Shown in pieces: positions 35,523 through 43,565 of a stretch of DNA of 64,000 bases (within the stretch, counting starts at the first letter, position 1; the number at the start of each line of letters is the position of its first letter). Where the stretch lies: NCBI GenBank assembly GCA_003161255.1, contig PMOQ01000059.1, positions 17,254 through 81,253 of the forward strand. The letters run 5' to 3'. A program made the position numbers and the translations under genes. The notes beneath the pieces were generated by a model. The model was given only the letters and a program-made list of their open reading frames with translations. It made no database searches and was not told the DNA's origin. This stretch comes from Acidimicrobiaceae bacterium. Lineage in GTDB: Bacteria; Actinomycetota; Acidimicrobiia; Acidimicrobiales; RAAP-2.

Positions 35523-36506
35523 TCAGCCGGCGAGCTCGGCTCGGGCCCGGTCGAGCAGCCGGGGGAGGTCGGCGGCCACAGCCTCGATGCCGGGGTCCGG
35601 GTCCGATCGGCGACGGTTGTGCTTCACGATGAGCGACCACGTCGCGGTGGACTTGAAACACGCCAGCGCGCGGAACCAACCGAGATCCGGGGCGTCGCCG
35701 TAGATAGCCGCCAACTCCGACGGTGACGGCATCGAACCGGCATACGGGGTCGGCCGGCGGTACGTGTCGGGGTCGGCGTTCACAAGGAACCAGCCGAGGT
35801 CGACCCGCGGATCGCCGATGGTCCAGATCTCCCAGTCGATGACGGCCGTGATCGACTGGCCCCAAGCGAGCATGTTCCCGAGCCGGAAGTCGCCGTGGAC
35901 CACGGCGGCCGCCAGTGGGCGCGGCACGGCCGCTCGGAGGTCCGTGGCAACGTCGTCCCAGCCCGGGGCGATCGCCGGATCGACAGTCTCCAGCAGCCGG
36001 CACCAACGCTCGACCTCCTCGCTGGGACCGACAACGGGCTCGTCGCCGAGACCGATGGTCGCCGGATCGAGCGCATGCAGCTGGCGCATGACCCGAGCGG
36101 CTTGACGCATCCGGCCGGCGACGGTGGTCGCATCGTCATCGCCGTCGAGGTCGTAGAGCGGCTCCAGTGTCGACCCATCAACGAAAGACATGACAAAGAG
36201 CGGCGGGATGTCGGGTGGATCCCCCGGATCCGCCCAGAGCACATCTGGAACCGGCACCGCCGTTGGCTTGAGGGCCCGGAGTAGGCGGGCCTGGCGGAGC
36301 ACGTCGCGGTTGAGCACCGGCAGAATGCCGGCGGGCGCCACCTTCACCACGACTTGGTCGCCGTCAGCGGTCCGACCCGTGTAGGTCAAGCTGGACGCAC
36401 CACCGGGCAAGGGCCGGATGTCGTGTACCTGGAGGGGTGCCAGTCGTCGTTCAAGTTCGGCCGGCGGAAGTTCGACGGCGGCCACCTGGGTAGTGTTGCC
36501 GCTCAT
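35523..36506 (-). CDS. APH-family kinase, ACAD10/11 N-domain or LvaA-like (327 aa)
   Basis: Aminoglycoside-phosphotransferase-fold kinase. VVHGDFRLGNML is the catalytic loop and AVIDWEIWTIGDPRVDLGWFLV holds the metal Asp; GGASSLTYTG starts the N-lobe. This subgroup phosphorylates 4-hydroxyacyl-CoA in levulinate and 4-hydroxy acid catabolism (LvaA, ACAD10/11), with the dehydrogenase then removing phosphate. ATG 36506 is chosen because the long upstream frame overlaps the divergent SDR. It faces the ACAD10/11-like dehydrogenase convergently, 24 bp apart, which supports a joint function. Confidence 0.88.
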   Translation of the reverse strand: MSGNTTQVAAVELPPAELERRLAPLQVHDIRPLPGGASSLTYTGRTADGDQVVVKVAPAGILPVLNRDVLRQARLLRALKPTAVPVPDVLWADPGDPPDIPPLFVMSFVDGSTLEPLYDLDGDDDATTVAGRMRQAARVMRQLHALDPATIGLGDEPVVGPSEEVERWCRLLETVDPAIAPGWDDVATDLRAAVPRPLAAAVVHGDFRLGNMLAWGQSITAVIDWEIWTIGDPRVDLGWFLVNADPDTYRRPTPYAGSMPSPSELAAIYGDAPDLGWFRALACFKSTATWSLIVKHNRRRSDPDPGIEAVAADLPRLLDRARAELAG

Positions 36507-37290
36507 GGTTGCAGCGTGCGACGGCAAGGTCGCACTCGTCACCGGCGGCAGCAGGGGGCTCGGGAAGTCGATCGCCATCCGATTGGCGGCGGAGGGCGCT
36601 GCGGTGGCAATCGCGGCACGCACGCTCGATCCGGATCCCAAATACGTCGGCTCGCTCCGCGAGACCTGCGAGGAGATCACGGCCGCCGGCGGCCAGGCGC
36701 TGGCCGTCCAGGCCGACCTCACCAATCCAGAGGACCGGGAGCGGCTCATGGCCGAGGTCACCGGTCAGCTCGGCGCGCCGGACATCGTGGTCAACAACGC
36801 CGCAGTGACGTTCCTGAGACCGCTCGACGAATTCCCCGACAAACGGGCACGGATCATGATCGAGATGCATGTCCTTGCGCCTCTGCACATCACGCAGCTG
36901 GCCATCCCCGCGATGCGCGAGCGCAAACGGGGATGGGTGCTCATGCTGACTTCGCTGGCCGGCGAACGAATCGAGGGGCCCCCGTTCTCGGACTTCGACC
37001 GTGCGGCCGGCTTCGGGGTGTACGGCACCTGCAAGGCCGCGCTTAGTCGCCTCGCACAGAGCTTCGCGGCCGAGCTCTATGCCGACGGAATTGCGGTGAA
37101 CGCCGCTGCGACGACGAAGCCCGTCGCGACACCGGGCGCGGGCACGCTCGAGTTGGCCAAGGAGGACACCGAGGACATCGGCTACATCACCGAGACGGCG
37201 CTGCTTCTCTGCACCGGCGACCCGGCCGTCCTGACCGGACGGGTCGTTGAGACTCAACCATTTCTTCGTGAGTTCGGCCGACTGCAATAG
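36505..37290 (+). CDS. SDR family oxidoreductase (261 aa)
   Basis: Classical SDR: VALVTGGSRGLGKSIAIRL, the RTLDPDPKYVGSLRET insert after strand 2, IVVNNAAVTFL, MLTSLAGERIEG and YGTCKAAL with the catalytic Tyr and Lys. ATG 36505 begins MVAACDGKVALVTGG and shares CATG with the divergent kinase start. TAGTGT at 36491-36496 lies eight bases before the ATG, a spacing seen in leaderless actinobacterial promoters. Followed after 36 bp by an NTF2-like gene. Confidence 0.9.
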   Translation: MVAACDGKVALVTGGSRGLGKSIAIRLAAEGAAVAIAARTLDPDPKYVGSLRETCEEITAAGGQALAVQADLTNPEDRERLMAEVTGQLGAPDIVVNNAAVTFLRPLDEFPDKRARIMIEMHVLAPLHITQLAIPAMRERKRGWVLMLTSLAGERIEGPPFSDFDRAAGFGVYGTCKAALSRLAQSFAAELYADGIAVNAAATTKPVATPGAGTLELAKEDTEDIGYITETALLLCTGDPAVLTGRVVETQPFLREFGRLQ

Positions 37291-37326
37291 TCCTGGTCAA
37301 GCGCCACATTCGTAGGATCCCGAACC

Positions 37327-37731
37327 GTGCCCGAGCGGACAGCTCTCCATGACGAGCTCGCCATCCGACGAACCCTCGCCGTCTACTGCCACCGCTGCGA
37401 CGACGGCCACTTTGCCGAGCTGGTCGATCAGTTCACGACTGACGGCTCCTTCGTCTATCTGGGCGAGGTGGTGACGGGCCACGAGCATTTGCGGGCCTGG
37501 TACGAGAGCAAGCAGCCCCCGGAGCGGCGGGGAAAGCACCTGACGATGAACACGGTCGTCGACATCGACGGGGATCGCGCTCTAGCCGTGTCCGACTTCG
37601 TGTTCCTACGGATGGTCGACGGGTCACCCAGCCCGGCGGTCACGGGGCGCTACCGCGACGAGCTTCACTGCGTCAATGGCCGATGGCTGATCGACCGGCG
37701 CGAGGTGGATGTCATGTCGGTCCCGTCCTAG
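37327..37731 (+). CDS. NTF2/SnoaL-like protein (134 aa)
   Basis: Cone-fold protein: ELAIRRTLAVYCHRCDDGHFAELVDQFTTDGSFVY, HLTMNTVVDIDGDRA and YRDELHCVNGRWLIDRREV follow the usual SnoaL-like plan. Normal length. GTG 37327 starts at the family's first helix. Distant relative of the gene at 4975-5385. Likely a small isomerase, hydratase or accessory protein; no specific substrate can be read. Confidence 0.85.
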   Translation: MPERTALHDELAIRRTLAVYCHRCDDGHFAELVDQFTTDGSFVYLGEVVTGHEHLRAWYESKQPPERRGKHLTMNTVVDIDGDRALAVSDFVFLRMVDGSPSPAVTGRYRDELHCVNGRWLIDRREVDVMSVPS

Positions 37732-37831
37732 CGGCCTGGGTCTCACGACGGGCCCTAGCAGACTCGGCGCCCAGGGAAAATTGGGCGGCGGCGGGTTATC
37801 CTCGATGAGACCACAACCCAAGGAGTTCGCC

Positions 37832-38137
37832 GTGACCGTGAAGATCGTCGCCCTCTGGACGAAACCGGAAGACACAGACGCGTTCGACAAGGACTACGAG
37901 GCCACGCACATTCCGTTGGTTGCGGCCCTCCCCGGCCTCTCTAGTGCCATCTATTGCAAGGCCCTGAATGGTCCGTACTACCGGACGGCCGAGCTCATCT
38001 TTGCCGACATGGCAGCGCTCGGCGGCTCCGTGGGCGGCGAAGAGGGCCAAAAGGTCCTGGCTGACGGCGAACGCCTTCAGGAGACCTACGGGGCCAAGCT
38101 CGAGGTCCTGACGCTCGAGGAGCAGTCCCGGACCTGA
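37832..38137 (+). CDS. EthD-family protein (101 aa)
   Basis: Dimeric alpha/beta-barrel protein of the EthD family. VKIVALWTKPEDTDAFDKDYEATHIPLVAALPG carries the conserved DAFDxxYxxxHxPL pattern. AAELIFADMAAL-like strands follow and length is normal. GTG 37832 has AAGGAG six bases upstream; a second in-frame GTG at 37838 is possible. EthD proteins accompany ether or steroid oxidation systems and ring-cleaving enzymes, but here no P450 neighbours it. Confidence 0.88.
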   Translation: MTVKIVALWTKPEDTDAFDKDYEATHIPLVAALPGLSSAIYCKALNGPYYRTAELIFADMAALGGSVGGEEGQKVLADGERLQETYGAKLEVLTLEEQSRT

Positions 38138-38163
38138 GCGGGCCGGCCGGCAGGCCGGCCCGC
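38138..38163. terminator. Strong bidirectional hairpin, 11-bp stem
   Basis: GCGGGCCGGCC and GGCCGGCCCGC pair perfectly around a GGCA loop, starting at the base after the EthD stop and 19 bp from the stop of the convergent mutY. The GC-rich stem in a convergent gap suggests shared termination; there is no T-run. Confidence 0.6.
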
Positions 38164-38181
38164 CGGTCGTAGCCCGAAGGC

Positions 38182-39024
38182 TCAGGGAAGCCGGAGCACG
38201 CCGCCGGGTCCCCACGCGGCCAACCCGTCGGCCACCAACCCTTGTGCGACGTGGTGGGCCCGGTCGGGGTCATCGTCCCAACCCGAGGCGCTCCCGAGAT
38301 CCCGCGCCTCGACAGGTCCACGTCTCAGTGCGCCCACGATCCGACCGCGGCCCTGACGATCGGAACCGGCGAAGCGACTCCGAGCGGTGGACCGCGCCGC
38401 CGGATCGGGCGTCGCCCAGCCGGATCGCGCCCACGCGCAGCGCGTGCGAAGCGGACACGAACCGCAGTCCGGGTTGGTGGCCCGGCAGTGCAGCGCGCCG
38501 ATGTCGAACAGCGTCTGGTTGTAGGCCCACGACCGGCCAGCCGGGACCAGCCGGTCGGCCAGGACCTGCGCTTCCGTCGCTCCGAGTCGTCGACCGGCCA
38601 CGGCCCGGCTGAGGACGCGGGCGACGTTGATGTCCACGACCCCGACGTCGGCTTCGAACGCGAACACCATGACGGCGCGGGCGGTGTAGGGACCGACGCC
38701 GGGCAGGCCTTCGAGCACACCCCGATCGGAGGGCACGTCACCCCCATGGGATTCGGTGACCATGACCGCGGCCCGTTGGAGGCTCAGTGCGCGGCGGTTG
38801 TACCCGAGACCCTCCCAGCTCAGCAGCGCCGCCGCGGGTCCCGACGCCGCGCACGACGGCGCGTCCGGGAAGGCCGTCACCCAGCGCTCGAACGGCTCGA
38901 CGACCCGCGCCGCCTGGGTCTGCTGGAGCATGACCTCGCTGCTCAGGATGTGCCAGGGGTCCCTGGTCCGGCGCCACGGGAAGTCCCGCCGGTGCGTCGC
39001 CCCCCACTCGAGAACGGCCGCCAC
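38182..39024 (-). CDS. mutY: A/G-specific adenine DNA glycosylase (280 aa)
   Basis: MutY removes A mispaired with 8-oxoG. SSEVMLQQTQAARV holds the catalytic Glu, LEGLPGVGPYTARA the helix-hairpin-helix, VDINVARVLSR the catalytic Asp, and CRATNPDCGSCPLRTRC the C-x6-C-x2-C-x5-C iron-sulfur ligands. The protein is shorter than classic MutY; the residues after about 215 do not show a clear NUDIX-like recognition domain, as in many actinobacterial forms. GTG 39024. Follows the mesaconyl-CoA hydratase gene by 28 bp. Confidence 0.93.
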   Translation of the reverse strand: MAAVLEWGATHRRDFPWRRTRDPWHILSSEVMLQQTQAARVVEPFERWVTAFPDAPSCAASGPAAALLSWEGLGYNRRALSLQRAAVMVTESHGGDVPSDRGVLEGLPGVGPYTARAVMVFAFEADVGVVDINVARVLSRAVAGRRLGATEAQVLADRLVPAGRSWAYNQTLFDIGALHCRATNPDCGSCPLRTRCAWARSGWATPDPAARSTARSRFAGSDRQGRGRIVGALRRGPVEARDLGSASGWDDDPDRAHHVAQGLVADGLAAWGPGGVLRLP

Positions 39025-39052
39025 GACGCCCGGGGCCCGGTCGAGTCGAGGT

Positions 39053-39565
39053 TCAGCCCCAGACGTCGTCGTCGTAGGGACGTCGTCGGGCCGGCGCCGA
39101 CGCGGCCTTCCAGACCATCAGCTTGCGCCTGAAGAAGCAGACCTCTTGACCGTGCTGATTGAACGCCTTGGTCTCGACGGTCACGATCCCTCGGTCGTCG
39201 CGCGACTTCGACTCGACCTTGTCGATCACCTTGGTCTCGGCGTAGATGGTGTCGCCGTGGAAGGTCGGGTTCTTGTGCAGCAGGGTCTCGACCTCGAGGT
39301 TGGCGATGCACGAGCCGCTGACGTCGGGGACGCTCATGCCGAGAGCGAGCGAGTAGACGAGGTTGCCGACGACCACGTTCTTGCCCTGCACCGTCTCGTG
39401 CTCGCCGAACCAGGCGTTCGTGTGCAACGGGTGGTGGTTCATCGTGATCATGCAGAAGAGATGGTCGTCGTACTCGGTGATCGTCTTGCCGGGCCAGTGC
39501 CGGTAGATGTCGCCGATCTCGAAGTCCTCCAGATACCGCCCGAACGGCCGGTCGTACGTGGTCAT
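39053..39565 (-). CDS. MaoC-like hydratase, probable mesaconyl-CoA hydratase (170 aa)
   Basis: Single-hotdog MaoC-family hydratase. YRHWPGKTITEYDDHLFCMITMNHHPLHTN supplies the hydratase dyad, here in the variant D-H...NHHPLH. VVGNLVYSLALGMSVPD is typical. The short, single-domain form next to a methylsuccinyl-CoA dehydrogenase and a malyl-CoA lyase matches the mesaconyl-CoA hydratase of actinobacterial ethylmalonyl-CoA pathway clusters; that is inferred from context. ATG 39565. Confidence 0.82.
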   Translation of the reverse strand: MTTYDRPFGRYLEDFEIGDIYRHWPGKTITEYDDHLFCMITMNHHPLHTNAWFGEHETVQGKNVVVGNLVYSLALGMSVPDVSGSCIANLEVETLLHKNPTFHGDTIYAETKVIDKVESKSRDDRGIVTVETKAFNQHGQEVCFFRRKLMVWKAASAPARRRPYDDDVWG

Positions 39566-39611
39566 GGCACTGGGTGTAGTACGCCCGTCGGGGTCACGTC
39601 CACATGTCCGG

Positions 39612-40043
39612 CTAGGTCGATTCCGGCCGAGGTCGGGTGGTGAATCCGAGCGCCGCGCCCGGGAGGGAGTTCCCGTCGATCATGAGCCGCCAGCTGTAGC
39701 GGGTCCCGGGCTCGAGGGGGATCGGCCCGAGGTTGACGGCCAGCGCGACGTCGATCGGTGAGCCCTCCGGGATGCCCGGCGGTTTGGCCACGGTGAACTC
39801 GCCACGCACCTCGACCGGGTGGGACCCGTCAGGGGTCTCGACGAGGACCGGCCGGCCGTCGGCGTCCTCCAAGAACAGCTCCCAGTGGTGGGCGACGTCG
39901 GCCTCGTGCCAGTCGACCTCGATCTTGAGGGCGACCGCAGAGGGCACCGGGTCCGGTCCGGTGATGCTCCAACCGCCACCCAGGATGTAGAGCTTCCCGT
40001 CGGCCACCTGTGCGGCGTCGCACAGCAGCATGGTCACGTTCAC
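39612..40043 (-). CDS. DUF6941-like protein (143 aa)
   Basis: Conserved actinobacterial protein, function unknown. MNVTMLLCDAAQVADGKLYILGGGWSITGP is the recognisable start, followed by a beta-rich domain (HWELFLEDADGRPV, TRYSWRLMIDG). GTG 40043 places the start at the conserved first strand; the frame runs further upstream over the divergent methyltransferase region. No signal peptide or catalytic motif. The family name is from memory. Confidence 0.75.
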   Translation of the reverse strand: MNVTMLLCDAAQVADGKLYILGGGWSITGPDPVPSAVALKIEVDWHEADVAHHWELFLEDADGRPVLVETPDGSHPVEVRGEFTVAKPPGIPEGSPIDVALAVNLGPIPLEPGTRYSWRLMIDGNSLPGAALGFTTRPRPEST

Positions 40044-40140
40044 GACGGCCGAGGTTATCGACTTCCTCGAGCCCACCCGTGAGAAGCTTTCCTTCCCATG
40101 CTCTCGTTCTCGGACCACTCCGCACGCCCAGGCGTCATTG

Positions 40141-40794
40141 GTGGCTGAGCTGAAGGGCCTACGCGACGACGTCTACCGGCGCCCGTTGGCCACGGCCCTC
40201 GAGCGCCTGGCCATCGGGCCCGGGTGGCGTTGCGTCGACGTCGGGGCCGGGGGCGGCGACGTCTCGGTCGCCCTGGCCGAGGTGGTCGGCCACACCGGGC
40301 GCGTCTACTCGGTCGACTCCGACCCGCTCGCGCGCGACGAGGTGGCCCGGGCCGCCGCCGCGCACAGCCAGGTGATCGCGATCACCCAGGCCGGCGAGGA
40401 CCTCATGCTCCCCGAGCCGGTGGACCTGGCGTTCTGCCGATTCCTCCTGCTCCACGTGTTCGACCCCGCGGTCGTCCTCCGGCGGATGGCGGACGCGGTG
40501 AAGCCGGACGGGTGGGTGGTCGCGCAGGAGCCGATCACCTCGGCCGGCCGGATCGGCGGTTCGCCGATGGAGATGCCCGACGCCCGGCATCCCGACATCG
40601 GCGCGTTCCTCCCCGCTCTTGCCCGCGACGCCGGTCTCGAGCTGGTCGACGCATGGGCGGAGGCGCCCGCCGGGGTGGGGCCGGGTCCGGTCGCCGCGTA
40701 CCTCGAGACGCTGACCGGAGTCGACCCGGGGGAGGACCCGATCGTGTTGCCGCCGCTCGTTACCGTTGTGGGTCGCCGCAGGTCGCCCGGGTAG
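40141..40794 (+). CDS. SAM-dependent methyltransferase, class I (217 aa)
   Basis: Rossmann-fold methyltransferase. WRCVDVGAGGGDVSVALAE is motif I, VYSVDSDPLARDE the acidic loop that binds the SAM ribose, DLAFCRFLLLHVFDP motif post-II, and LRRMADAVKPDGWVVAQEP motif III. GTG 40141 is preferred because earlier starts overlap the divergent DUF6941 gene. The methyl acceptor is unknown. Ends nine bases before the methylsuccinyl-CoA dehydrogenase start, so they are probably cotranscribed. Confidence 0.88.
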   Translation: MAELKGLRDDVYRRPLATALERLAIGPGWRCVDVGAGGGDVSVALAEVVGHTGRVYSVDSDPLARDEVARAAAAHSQVIAITQAGEDLMLPEPVDLAFCRFLLLHVFDPAVVLRRMADAVKPDGWVVAQEPITSAGRIGGSPMEMPDARHPDIGAFLPALARDAGLELVDAWAEAPAGVGPGPVAAYLETLTGVDPGEDPIVLPPLVTVVGRRRSPG

Positions 40795-40803
40795 CGTCAG
40801 GCC

Positions 40804-42405
40804 ATGGCTACCGACCCCATCTCCGATCCGCTCGGCGCGGCCACCGAGACCGTCGAACTGGCCGAGTCGGTCGTGGCCACGGCGGCCGGCACGCTGGCCA
40901 AGCGCGGGGGCGTCGACGCAGAACAGGTCGTCGCGTACGACCTGGCCCATGCCGCGTCGGGCGCGGTCGTGGCCCGGTCGATGCTCGACTACGGCACCCA
41001 CGGGGAAACCGAGCGGGACCTCACCTGTGCGTTCGTCGCCGATGCGCTGGTCGATCTGGCCGCCCGCGTTGCGGGCCGTGAATCGCGCTGGGGCGTGGAC
41101 CCCGGGTGGTCCGTCCCCTCGGCGAGCTTCCTCGAGGCGTATCGCTCGCCCGAGTTCCTCGCCGCGTTGTGCGGGAAGACCGGGCCGAACCACCTCGACG
41201 ATGACTTCGAGCTGGTGCGCGAGACGTTCCACCGGTTCGCGGAAGAGAGGGTCCGGCCACACGCCGAGCACGTGCACCGGACCAACGGCGACGTGCCCGA
41301 GGAGGTCATTCAGGGCCTGGCCGAGCTGGGCGGGTTCGGGCTCTCGGTGCCCGAGGAGTACGGCGGCTTCGCGTCCGGGACCGAGAGCGACTACATGGGC
41401 ATGGTGGTCGCGACCGAGGAGTTGAGCTGGGGGGCCCTCGGCATCGGCGGATCGCTCATCACCCGGCCCGAGATCCTGACCCGGGCGCTGCTGAAGGGCG
41501 GCACCGAGGCGCAGAAGCGGCGGTGGCTGGGCAAGCTGGCCAGCGGCGAGACCATGGTCGCGGTCGCGGTCACCGAGCCGGACTTCGGCTCCGACGTGGC
41601 CGGCCTGGTCACGGCCGCCTCCAGGACCGACGGTGGGTGGCTGATCCGGGGGGTGAAGACCTGGTGCACGTTCGCGGCCCGAGCCGACGTCCTCATGCTG
41701 CTCGCGAGGACGGATCCGGATCGCACCAGGGCCCACCGCGGCCTGTCGATGTTCATCGTGGAGAAGGACCGCGCCGACGGCAAGGGGTTCGTGCTGACCC
41801 AGGACCGGGACGGCGCGTCGGGACGGCTCGAGGGCCGGCCCATCGACACCCTCGGCTACCGGGGCATGCACTCCTACGAGCTCAGCTTCGAGGACTGGTT
41901 CGTCCCCGACGCCAACCTGATCGGGGGCGAGGACGGGGTCGGGCAGGGCTTCTACATGCAGATGCAGGGATTCGAGAACGGGCGCCTGCAGACCGCCGCG
42001 AGGGCGCTCGGGGTGATGCAGGCGGCCTACGACGCCGCCTACTCGTACGCGGCCGAGCGCAAGGTGTTCGGCGCGCCGGTGCTCGACTACCAACTCACCC
42101 AGAACAAGTTGGCCAGGATGGCCGCGACCATCCAGGCGATCCGCCAGTTCGCCTACCGGGCGGCACGCCTCATGGCCAAGGGCGAGGGGACCCTCGAGGC
42201 GTCGATGGTGAAGGCATACGGCTGCCGGGCCGCCGAGTGGGTGACCCGGGAGTCCATGCAGATCCACGGCGGCATGGGCTACGCCGAGGAGTTCCCGGTC
42301 AGCCGCTACTTCGTCGACGCTCGTGTGCTGTCGATATTCGAGGGCGCCGACGAGACGCTTGCCTTGAAGGTGATCGCGAGGCGGCTCCTCGAGAACGCCG
42401 CCTGA
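40804..42405 (+). CDS. mcd: (2S)-Methylsuccinyl-CoA dehydrogenase, probable (533 aa)
   Basis: Acyl-CoA dehydrogenase with an N-terminal extension of about 140 residues (AEQVVAYDLAHAASGAVVARSMLDYG), a feature of methylsuccinyl-CoA dehydrogenase. The core has VTEPDFGSDVAGLV, WLIRGVKTWCTFAARADV, QIHGGMGYAEEFPVSRYF and FEGADETLALKVIA. Role: (2S)-methylsuccinyl-CoA to mesaconyl-CoA in the ethylmalonyl-CoA pathway. Convergent with the malyl-CoA lyase gene ten bases away. The identification rests on length, extension and neighbours. Confidence 0.88.
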   Translation: MATDPISDPLGAATETVELAESVVATAAGTLAKRGGVDAEQVVAYDLAHAASGAVVARSMLDYGTHGETERDLTCAFVADALVDLAARVAGRESRWGVDPGWSVPSASFLEAYRSPEFLAALCGKTGPNHLDDDFELVRETFHRFAEERVRPHAEHVHRTNGDVPEEVIQGLAELGGFGLSVPEEYGGFASGTESDYMGMVVATEELSWGALGIGGSLITRPEILTRALLKGGTEAQKRRWLGKLASGETMVAVAVTEPDFGSDVAGLVTAASRTDGGWLIRGVKTWCTFAARADVLMLLARTDPDRTRAHRGLSMFIVEKDRADGKGFVLTQDRDGASGRLEGRPIDTLGYRGMHSYELSFEDWFVPDANLIGGEDGVGQGFYMQMQGFENGRLQTAARALGVMQAAYDAAYSYAAERKVFGAPVLDYQLTQNKLARMAATIQAIRQFAYRAARLMAKGEGTLEASMVKAYGCRAAEWVTRESMQIHGGMGYAEEFPVSRYFVDARVLSIFEGADETLALKVIARRLLENAA

Positions 42406-42415
42406 GGCAGAGCGG

Positions 42416-43354
42416 TCAGGACTCGGACCGCCGCAGCCCGGCGCGCTCCCCTCGGGTCACGAACTTCGTCGCCATCTTGCGGCTGGCCTCGTCGATCATC
42501 TCGTCCCCGAACATGACCGATCCCCGGCCCTCTTCCTCGGTGGCATGGCGGTACGCGTCGAGTATGTCGAACGCCCGATCGAACTGCTCCTGGGTCGGCG
42601 AGTACACCTCGTTCAGCACGGTCGCCTGGTCGGGGGTGAGGGCCCACTTGCCGTCGTAACCGAGCATCCGAGTCCGCATCGCGAAGTCGCGCAGCGCGTC
42701 CGAGTCCCGAACGTAGAGGAACGGGCCGTCGATGACCTGGAGCCCGTTGGCCCGTCCTGCCATCAGGATCTTCGAGAACACGTAGTGGAAGTGATCGCCC
42801 GGGTACTCGGGGATCTGTACACCCCCGGTCAGAACCGGCATTTCCATCGATGCCGCGAAGTCCGCGGGTCCGAAGATGATGGTCTCGAGACGGGGCGAGG
42901 CCGCGCAGATCTCCTCGACGTTGATGAGGCCCCGGGTCGTCTCGATCTGCGCCTCGATGCCGATGTGGCCGATCGGTAGGCCGCAGTTCTCCTCGATCTG
43001 GGTGAGCAGGAGATCCAACGCGATCACATGGGCGGCCGACTGCACCTTCGGCAGCATGATCTCGTCGAGGCGCTCCCCCGCTCCCGACACGACCTCGATC
43101 AGGTCGCCGTACGTCCACTTGGTGTCCCATGCATTCACTCGGACGCACAGCACTCGGTCGTCCCAGGCCAGGTTCTTGATCGCGTCGACGGCCTTCGCCC
43201 TGGCCCCGACCTTCTCGCCAGGGGCTACCGCGTCTTCGAGGTCCAAGAACGTCATGTCGGCGGCGACCGTCGGGGCCTTGGCCAAGAAACGCTCGCTGGA
43301 CGCGGGCGTGGACAGGCAGGAACGGCGGGGCAGGTCTCGGGAGCGGGCGGACAT
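42416..43354 (-). CDS. Malyl-CoA/beta-methylmalyl-CoA lyase, probable (312 aa)
   Basis: CitE/HpcH-type aldolase, TIM barrel. RRSCLSTPASSERFLAKAP, TFLDLEDAVAPGEKVGAR with the metal-site acidic residues, CVRVNAWDTKW and IEAQIETTRGLINVEEIC fit malyl-CoA lyase (Mcl1), and the length is typical. Role: cleaves beta-methylmalyl-CoA to glyoxylate and propionyl-CoA. ATG 43354 is the first good start; the frame upstream lacks conservation. Citrate lyase beta-like activity is the alternative. Confidence 0.88.
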   Translation of the reverse strand: MSARSRDLPRRSCLSTPASSERFLAKAPTVAADMTFLDLEDAVAPGEKVGARAKAVDAIKNLAWDDRVLCVRVNAWDTKWTYGDLIEVVSGAGERLDEIMLPKVQSAAHVIALDLLLTQIEENCGLPIGHIGIEAQIETTRGLINVEEICAASPRLETIIFGPADFAASMEMPVLTGGVQIPEYPGDHFHYVFSKILMAGRANGLQVIDGPFLYVRDSDALRDFAMRTRMLGYDGKWALTPDQATVLNEVYSPTQEQFDRAFDILDAYRHATEEEGRGSVMFGDEMIDEASRKMATKFVTRGERAGLRRSES

Positions 43355-43565
43355 GCGCCCGATGGTAACGGTTGGCCTGCTCCGCTCGAAAGCCCTGGCA
43401 GCGCCGGTCCACAGACCCACCACCGTCACTCTCTTAGGGGTTTGATACGAGATCGTCACGAAGTCGCCAAGATCGGCGGCACGCTGGGGCTTTGGACAGT
43501 TTCGACCGATATCGGCCCCGGATGGCCGCTTGGGTGTTTGACCCCTCGGTGCCCAAGTCGTCAAG

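Noticed and set aside
40159..42267. A 702-codon open frame on the minus strand
   Set aside because: It is antisense to the methyltransferase and methylsuccinyl-CoA dehydrogenase, which have full family motifs. Long antisense frames are expected at this GC content.
43355..43565. Possible ydaO-type (c-di-AMP) riboswitch before the NlpC/P60 gene
   Set aside because: Such riboswitches often precede peptidoglycan hydrolases in actinobacteria, but the conserved ydaO core segments are not visible here.
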